Below the pieces are notes generated by a model. It was not told the DNA's origin. It saw only the letters and a list, made by a program, of their open reading frames with translations, and made no database searches. From a virus: a stretch of DNA of 48,444 nt. The DNA is taken from IMG/VR virus record IMGVR_UViG_3300010403_000011, positions 1 through 48,444 of that record; one strand, written 5' to 3'. Position 1 is the stretch's first letter, and the number at the start of each line of letters is the position of its first letter. Both the position numbers and the translations under genes were made by a program. Shown piece by piece: positions 7,101 through 15,807 of the stretch.

Positions 7101-9749
7101 GGGGTCGTACTTCTCCTTCCTGGCAGGGTCTAGGTTGTCCTTTAATTCCGTTTCTAAGGCCTTAAATGAGCCATTAGACAGGTTTTCCTTGATGGACTGG
7201 GTAATGTTATACCTGGCGTCTATGATGTGTCCTGCGGTCTCGTGGAGGAAAGTCCCTGTAGAGAAGTCCCTCATCTTAACTTGCTGGTCTCCTGTCGCCG
7301 CTCCTTTTACGCCACGGGGGAGTCGTCCCTTAATAAAGTTGGGGTCAAGGAACTCCACTAACTTGAGAGCGATATCGGTGGCGGGTTTCAAATCAGAACC
7401 TTCTCCGCTCTTCTGTTCGATGCTTGCCATTTGTTCAGGGGAGTCTCCTAGGTTAGAAGATTCAGTGATGATAGCGTTGCTGTCGAACTCAGGCGTGCTC
7501 TTACCCTTCACCTTCTTGATGAGTTCGGTATCTGAAGTGGACATATCAATCGGCTTACCCAAATCAAAGTCAAAGTTCACGGTGTCACGGAGTTTCTGTT
7601 TCACTACGTCCCTAGAGATTTCAAGTTTGTTAACCCCGTTAAAAGTATCAGGGGCGTTCACTCTCATCCAGTTATTCAGGTGGTCGATGGAATCAAATCC
7701 GAACTCCTTAACTAAACGGTTCGCTGTCTGGACAGGGGTAGAACCTTCTCCCTTCTTTCCGTAGGCATCTAAGACAGACTGGGCGAGAGAAGTTCGGGAG
7801 CCATCGGTCTGTTTGAAGTTATCGAATATCTTTTGGAATCTCTCCTGGTCAAAGTTCGGTACAAACTTCTTCTCTGCGAGTGCCTTAAAGTTCTCCTGGT
7901 TAGAAAGAGTTAAGAGTTTATCCGTATGGGCGTTCACCGTTCTCTCGATAACCTTTAGAAGGGTCTCCGCATTGTCTGACTTGTCTATTAAATTACGGAG
8001 GGCGGTTCGCTGTTCGGGACTCATGTCTCCGAAGGAGGTGACGAGCTTCGCCATCTGTTTCTGTTCGATGGTAGGACGCTGGTCCTTTTGGAAACCAGTA
8101 AGGTCAACGTTCGGAGAGAAGGAGATTTCAAGAAGCTGGGCAAGTCTTCGACGGGTCTCTGAACTTATATCTTCTCCTGATTTACCCTGGGCAGCGAACG
8201 CCTTTTCACTCTCAGCAGCGGTAGGAGATTCTATAGGACGAGTCTTATAAATATCCTGGCCCTTAAACTTCCCAGCGAAGGCGGTCTCCACCATCTCAGT
8301 CTGAGGCTGAGCGTTCACTTCATTCTGAAACTTTTTCTCTAACTCAGTGAGAGACCCAACACCCGCATCGGAGAGCATCTGGTTTAAATCCACCGTGTTC
8401 TCAGTAACGAGTTTCTTATAAAGAGATTCGGGGTCCAGGGTTTGGAGGTTCCTGTTTATTTCTTTCCCTACGGTGGCGTCTATTTTCTTTACACTCTCTA
8501 CAACAGGAGTGAGGACGTGCTCAGGAGCTTTCTCCTGGGTCTGACCACCGAGATTGATTGCGTGGTCGATAAGCCTCATGTCTCCCTTTAACTCAGGCAG
8601 AGAGGAAAGGTTTTCAGAAGCCTGCTTATAAATAGCGTCGTTGTTTAACGCCCCAGTAATACCACCAGGCATCGCACCGAGCACCGCTCCAATGGTTCCG
8701 TTGATGGTGGCTCCCTCGATGTCTCCATTTGAAAGCATAGACTGGGTAAAGAAGTACGCCCCGTGGCTAGAGATTCGGAGATACGGATTATCAATAAGAC
8801 CCATCCTGGCGAACGGAAGGGCTATCAAAGAAGTTTTCACAATGTCTTCTAGTCTTGTTCTTAGAGGGGTGTTAAGAGGTTTAGTGAGCTGGGATACGGC
8901 ATTTAAAGTGCCAGCAAGTTTAATAGTCTCATCAATGTATTTACCTAGTCCTTCAGACCCAGCGATGAGAGAGGTGATTTTAGGAAAGGTAGTTTCAAAA
9001 GATTGGATTGCTTTCGCTGTCGCTCCCTTCTGCAAGAATTCAAAAGCCGTAGAACCAAAGAGCTTGGCTCCTATAGAACCAAAGAGACTGAACGCTTTCT
9101 TTAACATGCCAGCTCCCGCAAAGAAACCGAGGGTTGTTCCTGTGTAGTATCCTATCTTTTCATCGAGGGTCTTTGGTCGGAAGGTGACGTACTTACTCTT
9201 CTGGTCGAAGGCTACTCCAGGAATTTGAGTAAGAAGTGCTGCGGCAAATCCTCCACCTGAACCCTGTACGGGTTCATTAGCACTAGCCTTCTGGCCAGCC
9301 AACCTCTTGTTCGTTGTAGCGTTTCTATTATCCTGCGCTCCCTGAAGAGCATCGCCTATAGGCTGGGCAAGAGAAGTAAAGTAATTCTGAAGAGTATCTC
9401 CTAGATTAGTGGAGGTAATAGCCTGCGACATTGTGTTCGCTTTTGCCAAGGGAGATTGCTGAGCAAACTGTAATGGCTGCACAGGCTGAGGAGTTTCTTT
9501 GCTCATTCCACCCGCAGGCTTCTCCACGGTACTCGAACTCATTTCCTCTGTAGGAGGAACTGGTACAGGAGCAGGAGCCTGTTGCGTGGGGGCGGAAGTG
9601 AACCAGCTCTTTATCTTACCCCAAAGACCCACGCTAGGGTGGGTGGTAAGAGCGTTACCCATCTGCATATCTCCAAGCTTCCTGTTGCCTTCCTGGAAAT
9701 CCTGATATGTGAACGGGACTTTGGGTTGTACCAGTCCTGTTGGTTCCAT
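4179..9749 (-). CDS. 1,856-residue internal virion/ejection protein with zincin-like motif
   Basis: By size and by position next to the LysM protein and tail hub this is a podovirus-type internal (ejection) protein. The first 110 residues are Pro/Gln rich. Glycine-rich hydrophobic stretches at about 200-235 and 345-365 could insert in membranes. Near residues 836-841 is HETAGHIIDARY, and about 50 residues later SESFAEM, an arrangement like the metal site and third Glu ligand of toxin-type zinc peptidases. The spacing is HExxxH rather than HExxH, so activity is uncertain. The remainder is mostly helical. These proteins usually leave the virion with DNA and help cross the cell wall. Confidence 0.75.
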   Translation of the reverse strand: MEPTGLVQPKVPFTYQDFQEGNRKLGDMQMGNALTTHPSVGLWGKIKSWFTSAPTQQAPAPVPVPPTEEMSSSTVEKPAGGMSKETPQPVQPLQFAQQSPLAKANTMSQAITSTNLGDTLQNYFTSLAQPIGDALQGAQDNRNATTNKRLAGQKASANEPVQGSGGGFAAALLTQIPGVAFDQKSKYVTFRPKTLDEKIGYYTGTTLGFFAGAGMLKKAFSLFGSIGAKLFGSTAFEFLQKGATAKAIQSFETTFPKITSLIAGSEGLGKYIDETIKLAGTLNAVSQLTKPLNTPLRTRLEDIVKTSLIALPFARMGLIDNPYLRISSHGAYFFTQSMLSNGDIEGATINGTIGAVLGAMPGGITGALNNDAIYKQASENLSSLPELKGDMRLIDHAINLGGQTQEKAPEHVLTPVVESVKKIDATVGKEINRNLQTLDPESLYKKLVTENTVDLNQMLSDAGVGSLTELEKKFQNEVNAQPQTEMVETAFAGKFKGQDIYKTRPIESPTAAESEKAFAAQGKSGEDISSETRRRLAQLLEISFSPNVDLTGFQKDQRPTIEQKQMAKLVTSFGDMSPEQRTALRNLIDKSDNAETLLKVIERTVNAHTDKLLTLSNQENFKALAEKKFVPNFDQERFQKIFDNFKQTDGSRTSLAQSVLDAYGKKGEGSTPVQTANRLVKEFGFDSIDHLNNWMRVNAPDTFNGVNKLEISRDVVKQKLRDTVNFDFDLGKPIDMSTSDTELIKKVKGKSTPEFDSNAIITESSNLGDSPEQMASIEQKSGEGSDLKPATDIALKLVEFLDPNFIKGRLPRGVKGAATGDQQVKMRDFSTGTFLHETAGHIIDARYNITQSIKENLSNGSFKALETELKDNLDPARKEKYDPSKHLSESFAEMMRQYMTGQNVEDKFPLTLDYTRSILKTQEPNLLDLLEQTREDYIARDESDPMANLVTDVYNQNEGQIISQFTESLKDKTFVPKMKEALTNLYRDQLNVAQYVKPLDEAAGNTQLTKQIYNLVTTGSQRISGFFEDQINKGIYKDQDHVLNWKTEEPVRATRGLTEIWNDVPQAIRKQFGGYLLATQAEVRAKSAATEGRKMIFPENLTPDKILAVKSYMESKFPQARQIAEEIKGFNSALRQVYLDRGWISQEAFNKMNESEYFASFVRQGGVFDNDFEWNKKSSSVQKKFFGSERPDLVDPFLSATGEVYSMSKRLVTDHIYKQIYDVASQHGDKIGKLAIVENTPPIKPFKPTPEEVMKTLELYHEFKPAQREEMLLTLKANEDLLPEFWRPYDGGEEGLVKVRVNGENKFMRLDPKVRDSFDALNKNASANWLQKGLQKFTNFKKSLATTFSPSFILKNPIRDSFDAYFQADSGFIPVMDSFKGLQHFIQKDNVWTIGNRYGLNNERIMGESSDVMRENLVKFNEKEGMGSYVTKFKNAMTNLSKGSEMMSRLGVLGKYDLSNSEQMLKGILDAQQSTMNWSQRGLSDSAISSANKYVAFFKSRLVAFDKTLETFGKARTFKRAIPIVLLSLAQAYQQKDNKDFQEMPVFRRLMSINIPVGKSGAFVPIPIVGNPYFMLFWSLPQMIFSQFQKQDPELAKQFVSQMVQQTIPAAPNQFDDPGQLITSVLPDPLQPFMESWANKSSFTGNVLIPKSLQGLIPTEQYTAYTSDIAKKTADLFAASHLPTLGIFDNPIKVDNFLRETLFSAYTVAAGVTDYTAQKLGISANDLHKQLKVTNLPVINTFIHDAYEPSSAFEVGKALDKYTSYQEYYNTFNSLSKVDPKKAMTFLKDNKVQIIGYDRAAAFYSAFKDKMALYRAVQKKEGMNDDERTRQLDKIKSDILQMSQTTNEVLNLYENK

Positions 9750-9751
9750 GT

Positions 9752-11269
9752 TTATTGATTACTTGGCTGAGCGTCTGAGGCGGTAACGTCTGCGGGACTT
9801 GCGAACAAACTGCCAAACGGATTCTTCCCCTGGCTTCCGTACATGTTAGCCAAGAACGTATCAGGCAAAACCATCTCCGCATCCTGCCTCACGATATCTT
9901 CTAACTGTTTTTTCATCTCTTCACTCACATTCAAAACAGTTCCATTCAAAGTATCCTGGGTAAACATTCGAGGGTCGATGCCAAGATAAGAACCTATAGC
10001 CACGGGGTTCGAAGCAATCTTCTCAACCGTATTCTTAATCGCAGTTTCCTTCTGGGCCACGAGAGTGGGGTAATCTACCTGCTTATCATTACGAATTCCC
10101 TGGGCGATGTTCTGTCGTTCAGTCCAGAGAAGTCCACCGATAGGGTCTTTCTGAATCGCTTCCAAACCTGAAGTCACATCAGTACGAGTTGCCGACGGGA
10201 TAGAAGTAATGTTCCCTTTAAGGTAGGAACTCAGGTCCTGCGCTCCGCTCCCTGTAGAACCTGAAGGGGTATAAACCTTATTAAGTACATTCCCATTCTG
10301 GTCCATGAAGTAGGTGTAGTCTCCCTTGCTCACGTGATACTTCGCACCTGGACTCCTCAGAGCCTGGGCAACGGTGTCCATCGGAAGGCCTAAGTCGGTA
10401 GCAATCTTTCCAAGCTGCGCCTGAATCTCTGGAGGAAGTTTCGAAACATCCTGTCCGGAGTAGGACTGCATGAAAATATTTAACTTGTTCGACGCCTCTG
10501 TCTGAGTGTCTAACTTTTCCTGACGAGCTTCCTGCTTTCCAGAAAGCATCATGTTGAAAGCCGAAGACATGAAGCTCAACTTATCCTGCATGGCCTGCCT
10601 CTGCATGTTATAAAAATCTAACTTCTGCTGGCGCACCTGGCTCGCATAGGTTGCGTCCTCGTTAGCTAGAGCGGTGTTCTCTTCGTTCGTAAGTCTCTCA
10701 ATCGCAGAAGCAACTCCTTTGTCAAAGGCATTGGAGTTAATCATGTAAGACTCGATGTTGTTCTTGATGGCCGCAGGAGCTAAACCTAAAAGTTCTCCAG
10801 CTCTCTGACGAGAGAACTCTCCCTGCTGGCGAGCGGACTCAATATCCGAGAGTCCTGTCTGATATGTAGTTTGTATATTCTGCCTACGAGCTTGAGAAGA
10901 TATGTACTCAGGTGAAGCCTTCTCAGCGGCAGAACCAGGAGCAGGAGGCGGAGGGAACAAGTCAGAAAGTCCTGCCGTAGCCGCATCTAAATCCTTCTGC
11001 ATGGTAGAGAAAGAAGCTGACATACCTGAGTCAGGCATCACATTCGGAGGAACCGCAGCTCCCGTAGTCGTAGGAGCGGGTCCGGACGTAGGACTTGGTC
11101 TGGTTACAGCGTTCTCAGGGATGTTTAAAGAACCCCCCTGTATGATTAAATCCTTACTCTTGAGCGAAGGGTTATTAGGATTGAGAGCCATCAAAGCATC
11201 AGGAGTTGTCCCATACTGGGAGGCGATAGTTCCTAATGTATCTCCAGGCTTGATAGTACGTGTAGCCAT
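9752..11269 (-). CDS. LysM-domain internal virion protein
   Basis: 505 residues. Residues 1-52 form a LysM domain (TIKPGDTLGTIASQYGTTPDALMALNP...), a peptidoglycan-binding module. The next 60 are Pro/Ala rich, then about 120-260 is charged helix or coiled coil rich in Gln and Arg. It ends 2 nt before the giant internal protein starts and overlaps the adaptor gene by one base. A likely role is a core or ejection protein that holds the wall during DNA entry. Confidence 0.65.
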   Translation of the reverse strand: MATRTIKPGDTLGTIASQYGTTPDALMALNPNNPSLKSKDLIIQGGSLNIPENAVTRPSPTSGPAPTTTGAAVPPNVMPDSGMSASFSTMQKDLDAATAGLSDLFPPPPAPGSAAEKASPEYISSQARRQNIQTTYQTGLSDIESARQQGEFSRQRAGELLGLAPAAIKNNIESYMINSNAFDKGVASAIERLTNEENTALANEDATYASQVRQQKLDFYNMQRQAMQDKLSFMSSAFNMMLSGKQEARQEKLDTQTEASNKLNIFMQSYSGQDVSKLPPEIQAQLGKIATDLGLPMDTVAQALRSPGAKYHVSKGDYTYFMDQNGNVLNKVYTPSGSTGSGAQDLSSYLKGNITSIPSATRTDVTSGLEAIQKDPIGGLLWTERQNIAQGIRNDKQVDYPTLVAQKETAIKNTVEKIASNPVAIGSYLGIDPRMFTQDTLNGTVLNVSEEMKKQLEDIVRQDAEMVLPDTFLANMYGSQGKNPFGSLFASPADVTASDAQPSNQ

Positions 11270-12450
11270 TATCGTGAAGTACGGGCGACCTGCGGGTCGG
11301 CTATTAAGTTATTTGTTTTCTTCTTCGGGTAGCGACGCTTAAAGGTCGTGAGGTAACTATCATACGCTCTCCTCGCCTCCGTGTTATCTATAAGGAATGT
11401 GGGGTCTATAAGAATAGCAGCCTGTAAAGCAATGAGTTCAAGCAGAGAGGGGTCAAAGGAACCAAACGAGAAGAGGTCAGTGGTCGCCGTAAAGGTTTCC
11501 AAGGCCGTGCCGCCTGAAGTGGTTCCGATGTTCGTAGTGTAATACGTCATTATCATCGTGTCAGGAAGTTCGAACCTAAGGAAGTCATAACGGAATCCGT
11601 TAGTAGAAATCAAAGAGCCTGTGTAGTCTAAGTCTAATTTAAAGTATGCGATGTTGGTAACGGTCGGAGAGCCTACGGTGGAAGCACCATTCCATGCGAA
11701 GTCTAACTGGTTCCATCCGACGGCGAGAGCTGAACCATCCACCTGAGTTGTCACTGTAACCTTGTAATAGTTTGAAGAGTCGGTCCCCCAAGAGAGAGAC
11801 GCCGAAGTTAAATTAGTTACGGTGGCTAGATAGGCCCAAATCTTCCCGTGACCAAGGTTGTTCATGGTCGTGAGGTCGTACCCGTTAGAGAAGGTTCTAG
11901 TTAAGGAGGCACGGTTATCCACCGAGAGAGCGGTGTTGATATCAAACTTCAGGGAAGCCTGACCTTCTTTCTTTGTGACTTGGTCGTCTTGGATATTAGT
12001 GGCATCCGAACCTACTGACCAGTTCGTAGAGTTGTTCGCATCAAAGGTATCAATGTCTATCGAAGCTACGGAATTAAGAGCAAGAATATAAGCCGTCCAC
12101 GTACCCGTGGCCTGATAGATACCCCATAAGGAAGTCATTGATTGAACGGAATTAACTCTTTCAAATAACCACTCTGGTAATTTGTAAGAGAACCTCATGC
12201 CCTGGTTTAACTGGTCATCCTGGAATCTCAAAGAGAGAGGCTCGCCAAAATCAGAAGGCAGAGAATAAGTCGGTTGGTCTTCGAAGAAGTTAAACGAGTA
12301 CTCCTTCTCCTGTCCTGGGAGTCCTATCTGGGAAGCAACGTAACGAACGGCAGAATTTATAGCACGAATCCCACGGGCATCCGTGAGGTTCTGGTTGCGA
12401 ACGTAGTCACGAATTGTTGGGAGTACGTCGGAAACAGCGATGGTTGCCAT
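11269..12450 (-). CDS. Head-tail adaptor with inserted jelly-roll-like domain
   Basis: 393 residues. The N-terminal part (DVLPTIRDYVRNQN... AINSAVRYVASQ...) and the C-terminal part (LLELIALQAAILIDP... RAYDSYLTTFKRRYP) resemble the helical head-tail connector of P22- and T7-like phages. Between about 125 and 275 lies a beta-rich stretch (SIDIDTFDANNSTNWSV... GHGKIWAYLAT... FRYDFLRFELPD) with the look of a carbohydrate-binding jelly roll. It follows the tail hub gene and has a TGTTATAAT box 12 nt before the ATG. Confidence 0.6.
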   Translation of the reverse strand: MATIAVSDVLPTIRDYVRNQNLTDARGIRAINSAVRYVASQIGLPGQEKEYSFNFFEDQPTYSLPSDFGEPLSLRFQDDQLNQGMRFSYKLPEWLFERVNSVQSMTSLWGIYQATGTWTAYILALNSVASIDIDTFDANNSTNWSVGSDATNIQDDQVTKKEGQASLKFDINTALSVDNRASLTRTFSNGYDLTTMNNLGHGKIWAYLATVTNLTSASLSWGTDSSNYYKVTVTTQVDGSALAVGWNQLDFAWNGASTVGSPTVTNIAYFKLDLDYTGSLISTNGFRYDFLRFELPDTMIMTYYTTNIGTTSGGTALETFTATTDLFSFGSFDPSLLELIALQAAILIDPTFLIDNTEARRAYDSYLTTFKRRYPKKKTNNLIADPQVARTSR

Positions 12451-12462
12451 AGAATAAGCTTA

Positions 12463-12471
12463 ATTATAACA
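12463..12471 (-). promoter_or_regulatory. Extended -10-like box TGTTATAAT before the adaptor gene
   Basis: Minus-strand TGTTATAAT separated by 12 nt from the ATG at 12450. It lies in the 24-nt gap after the tail hub gene, one of the few gaps in the late operon. A transcript starting about 7 nt after the box would have a leader of only a few bases. Confidence 0.55.
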
Positions 12472-12474
12472 CGA

Positions 12475-14505
12475 TTATCGTTCGACAGGAAGATTAATCT
12501 GGAAGCCAAACTGCAATTCTTCTATTTCAAATCCCGCACGGAGCTCAATCTTAAACTGAATCCAATCATTCGAGGTCTCTGGGAGGTCTATGAGTTCGTA
12601 ACCTTTCGAGTTACTTGTTATCGAAGGCGTGAGTTTCTTCCAGTTCTCTACGGTGAAAGAGAAGTCTCCCGAAGGAGAAGCTAAGATAGCTTCGTCTATG
12701 GTCACTGTCTTCGTACTTGAGCCAGTGATGGAAACAATATGAGCGGTGGCGTTTGAACCTTGGCCAGACCAGATATTCACCTCATCTCCCACCGAGATAT
12801 TAGTCAGGGCGGAAACTACAGTGAAGGTAGTTGAAGAAGCCCACGTTCCTAAAAATCCAATGGCTGAGTTAACTTTATCTGTACTGCGGTACTTCACGAC
12901 TATCGAACCTGTATACGCTCCTCCAGTTATTTGATACCCTGAATATTTTACAAGGATGTTTCTCCAGAAATTATCAATCTCTTCGGAGTTTAATTTAGAT
13001 GTCACGAAACGTCCTCGTGGAGTGGTGTCTCCTGAGAAGTCATTCGAAGAAGTTCCCACTACGAAGATACCAGCAATCTGAGCACCGGCATAAAACTTAT
13101 CCATACTCAGTCCAGCGAAAAGAATATCCGTTCCTGAAAGAGAGAACAGAACTCCTGTACTGTTAAAGGTTCCAGCACCGAAATCTTTTAAAGAAGTCTT
13201 GCTCTGGGAGAAAGATGTGTACTCGTATAATCTCTGAAGTTCCTTTTCGTATATCCAGACGCCTGCCGAAATCCTAAAGCTGGAATCATTAATCAAAAGA
13301 TAAATGTTCTTATCCGAGACAGCGATTCCATTACGGTGAGGCAGAGTGATAGAGCTTCCTGTAAAGAAGGCGTAGGGGAAGAAGGCGTAGGGGTTGAAGG
13401 TAGAGCCTGAGTACTCTCTAAGCTGCCCCTTGATATCTATAATGTGGATGTTTCCGTTACTCACAAATCCAATGGTGGTGCCCTCCTCTATTCGAATCTC
13501 CCTTACTACCTCGTTTAGGATGTCATACTCCGCTACGATGCTAGGAAAGTTATCTCCTCGGTCGTTCTTGAGACCGACATATATCTTATCGTTCGCTGTT
13601 CTAATCCAGTTGATAGTGTAGTCGGGTTTGAATATGACACGAGAGTTTCTCACGTCTACATCACTAGCAGGAAGAGCCGCAGTCCCTGGAGTGTTGATAG
13701 AGTGGAGGAGGTTCTTGTCTCCGATGATTAAGAAAGGAGAGTTACCAAAGGAAATCATGGGGTGAGCCACGCTATTAAGCGGAAGCTGACCGAGATAGTA
13801 GAGAGTGTTTGAAGTGTCAAAGGTTCGGTTCACCGTTCCTCCGCTGCCAGCTCCTCCTCCTGTAGCCGTAGAGCCGTCTAAACTAAAGTGAGTTGAGTCT
13901 GTCACCGTGATAGTCCAGTCGCCATTAGCGTTGATATTCGTTGCGTGGTTGCGAATAACAACCTTATCACCGCTCGAATATCCATGGGCTCCGCTTGTTA
14001 GAACAACGATAGGAGTGGCATCTGTTGAAGAGGTTATAGTTTTCTGAAGTCCAGTCCACCAGTTCGTAACCCACGTCGTCGAAGATAACTCGTAGTTGAA
14101 ACGGTTCAGATTGGTCCCTTTAGAAACTACAAGAATATCAGAACCAGCGGCGGTCTTTCCGTGAACCACAATCTCGTCATCGCTTAAAGAAGTAGGAGAA
14201 CCAGTAAGAGAATCGGCGGCGAATTGAGCACCACTACCAGAAGTCTTATAAACCTTCTCGCATACCGTAACGTGCTTGTAAGTGCTCGCCACATTATCAT
14301 AGTTTGAATATACCATTCCTGTGCCCTTGGTCATGTTGGCCACATCATCACTCGTAGTGTAGGGAACTCCTTTAGGAGACAGGCTAATGAACCCCTGCCT
14401 GGAGTTCAGGCGGATATTAGAAGAGTTTATAATATGCCCGTAGAACTCACCGAGGTAATTAGGAACCCACTTCTTATCTTTTCCTGGGAATGTAATCTTA
14501 GGCAT
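12475..14505 (-). CDS. Tail hub/stabilisation protein, beta-propeller-like
   Basis: 676 residues, beta-rich throughout. The opening (ITFPGKDKKWVPNYLGEFYG... LNSRQGFISLSPKG) and repeated blade-like strands (DILVVSKGTNLNRF, FLIIGDKNLLHSI, NIHIIDIKGQLREY, NIYLLINDSSF) fit the P22 gp10/T7 gp12-type tail proteins that sit under the adaptor. Residues 165-220 resemble an inserted Ig- or SH3-like domain. Order with the adaptor and internal proteins matches podovirus tail modules. Confidence 0.65.
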   Translation of the reverse strand: MPKITFPGKDKKWVPNYLGEFYGHIINSSNIRLNSRQGFISLSPKGVPYTTSDDVANMTKGTGMVYSNYDNVASTYKHVTVCEKVYKTSGSGAQFAADSLTGSPTSLSDDEIVVHGKTAAGSDILVVSKGTNLNRFNYELSSTTWVTNWWTGLQKTITSSTDATPIVVLTSGAHGYSSGDKVVIRNHATNINANGDWTITVTDSTHFSLDGSTATGGGAGSGGTVNRTFDTSNTLYYLGQLPLNSVAHPMISFGNSPFLIIGDKNLLHSINTPGTAALPASDVDVRNSRVIFKPDYTINWIRTANDKIYVGLKNDRGDNFPSIVAEYDILNEVVREIRIEEGTTIGFVSNGNIHIIDIKGQLREYSGSTFNPYAFFPYAFFTGSSITLPHRNGIAVSDKNIYLLINDSSFRISAGVWIYEKELQRLYEYTSFSQSKTSLKDFGAGTFNSTGVLFSLSGTDILFAGLSMDKFYAGAQIAGIFVVGTSSNDFSGDTTPRGRFVTSKLNSEEIDNFWRNILVKYSGYQITGGAYTGSIVVKYRSTDKVNSAIGFLGTWASSTTFTVVSALTNISVGDEVNIWSGQGSNATAHIVSITGSSTKTVTIDEAILASPSGDFSFTVENWKKLTPSITSNSKGYELIDLPETSNDWIQFKIELRAGFEIEELQFGFQINLPVER

Positions 14506-15307
14506 TAGTAGATTGGAAACTCCGCTTACTTATAAATTCGAAGTACGAAAGAAGGATGGTATGCGAAGCAGCAGTCTTGGACTCTACTTCATACAAGATA
14601 AAATTATTATATAAAGAATCGGGAAATGTTTTCTGAGACGGAAGGTTGTTTGCAATCAGTCCGCTCTCTACTCCATCCACTATGAAGATACACTTCGTAG
14701 GATACAGTTGAGCCTCTAATTCGTATACGGTTCCAAGAGTGGGGACCACATCAAGTTTAACCATAGATTGTGTAGTGCCGTTGCCAACAGTTCCGTAAAG
14801 GAACCCATTCTCGATTTTAAATCCATAGTGTTCTCCTGGACCTTCTACTCCGATAGTACAACGGACAATCAGATTAGCAGGAGCTCCTGTGTAGATGGCT
14901 GTCCTGAACTTCTGCTCCTGGCTCCAGTCCAATAAACCATTCTGGTAGACTGGCTGTTTCCCTATAGAGGTTACGTTCCCTGCTACGTTGCCGCTCGTAA
15001 GGTTAACTGACTGAAAAGAAAAGGTGACAGAGCCAGTACCATCAGCTCCTGAACCCCAACCTCCTGTGCTGTCTGTCGGTTCAAAGAAGGTCAAATAGTG
15101 GAAGAAACCTTTCCATTGGAGGTCCATGACCTTATCCAATAAGAAGGTATCCGTAGCCCGCTCTATGGATTTAATCGTCTGGGTATCCAAGGTATAGGGA
15201 AGTATAGGCTTGGAAGCCTGAGTTTGCTGAGCAAGTTCTATCTTAGATACTTTGTCCTGTAGATTTTTAAACTCCTGGTCGGATATCATTTCTTTGGTCT
15301 TCCCCAT
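14498..15307 (-). CDS. Tail-associated protein with coiled coil and lectin-like domain
   Basis: 269 residues. A short coiled coil (about 7-30) precedes a beta sandwich (about 85-265: FEPTDSTGGWGSGADG... IVRCTIGVEGPGEHYGFKI... YELEAQLYPTKCIFIVDG) typical of concanavalin-like folds. It may be a receptor-binding or fibre-attachment protein. Start is ambiguous: the ATG at 15307 overlaps the homing endonuclease gene by 22 nt, while the in-frame ATG at 15289 forms an ATGA overlap with that gene's stop. Confidence 0.6.
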   Translation of the reverse strand: MGKTKEMISDQEFKNLQDKVSKIELAQQTQASKPILPYTLDTQTIKSIERATDTFLLDKVMDLQWKGFFHYLTFFEPTDSTGGWGSGADGTGSVTFSFQSVNLTSGNVAGNVTSIGKQPVYQNGLLDWSQEQKFRTAIYTGAPANLIVRCTIGVEGPGEHYGFKIENGFLYGTVGNGTTQSMVKLDVVPTLGTVYELEAQLYPTKCIFIVDGVESGLIANNLPSQKTFPDSLYNNFILYEVESKTAASHTILLSYFEFISKRSFQSTNA

Positions 15308-15792
15308 GTCTCTGTAGTCCTATGACAGGGTACACATAATGTTCGACCATTATCTATTGCAAAGCGAAGTTCAGGGTAGTCACGGAATGGTTTGATATGG
15401 TCGGCGTTCAAGTTACCACCACTATTATCTCCACACCAGACACAGGTATAATTGTCTCTCTTAAATACTGATTCACGCCAAAGACGATATTCAAGAGACA
15501 TTCTAATAAGGAGATGTTTTTGAGTCTTACCTCCTTCCCACATTGGATTTTTCTCTCCTTTACGTGACTCGCTCATCTTCTTAATAGTTTCTAAGGAATG
15601 TCTGAAACCTAAAGAGGCTAAACCGATTTTCCTTTTCTGCTCTTCTGGCATGACATAACCCTTATGAGATTCACTCAATTTTTTTCGAGTTTGCTCAGAA
15701 GCCTTCTTCCCTTTGTTTGGACTAGGCTTCCCTTTCTTTGCAAGACTCATTTTCAATCTACTTTCTGCCGACATCTTTTGACCTTGTAACAT
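15286..15792 (-). CDS. NUMOD3-HNH homing endonuclease
   Basis: 168 residues. The N-terminal 85 residues contain three NUMOD3-like repeats (SAESRLKMSLAKKGKPSPNKGKK, ASEQTRKKLSESHKG, SLETIKKMSESRKGEKNPMW). The C-terminus is an HNH site: RDNYTCVWCG, NADHIKPF, FAIDNGRTLCVPCH. Such enzymes are free-standing mobile genes that cleave intron- or gene-less alleles. It interrupts the tail gene order and carries its own TGTTATAAT box 6 nt before the ATG. Confidence 0.9.
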   Translation of the reverse strand: MLQGQKMSAESRLKMSLAKKGKPSPNKGKKASEQTRKKLSESHKGYVMPEEQKRKIGLASLGFRHSLETIKKMSESRKGEKNPMWEGGKTQKHLLIRMSLEYRLWRESVFKRDNYTCVWCGDNSGGNLNADHIKPFRDYPELRFAIDNGRTLCVPCHRTTETWGRPKK

Positions 15793-15798
15793 ACTGAT

Positions 15799-15807
15799 AT
15801 TATAACA
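15799..15807 (-). promoter_or_regulatory. Extended -10-like box before the homing endonuclease
   Basis: Minus-strand TGTTATAAT, 6 nt before the ATG at 15792, overlapping the 3' end of the membrane coiled-coil gene. Confidence 0.5.

Noticed and set aside
4977-9147. Several plus-strand frames opposite the giant internal protein gene
   Set aside because: They are antisense shadows with high Ser/Leu content and no upstream signals.
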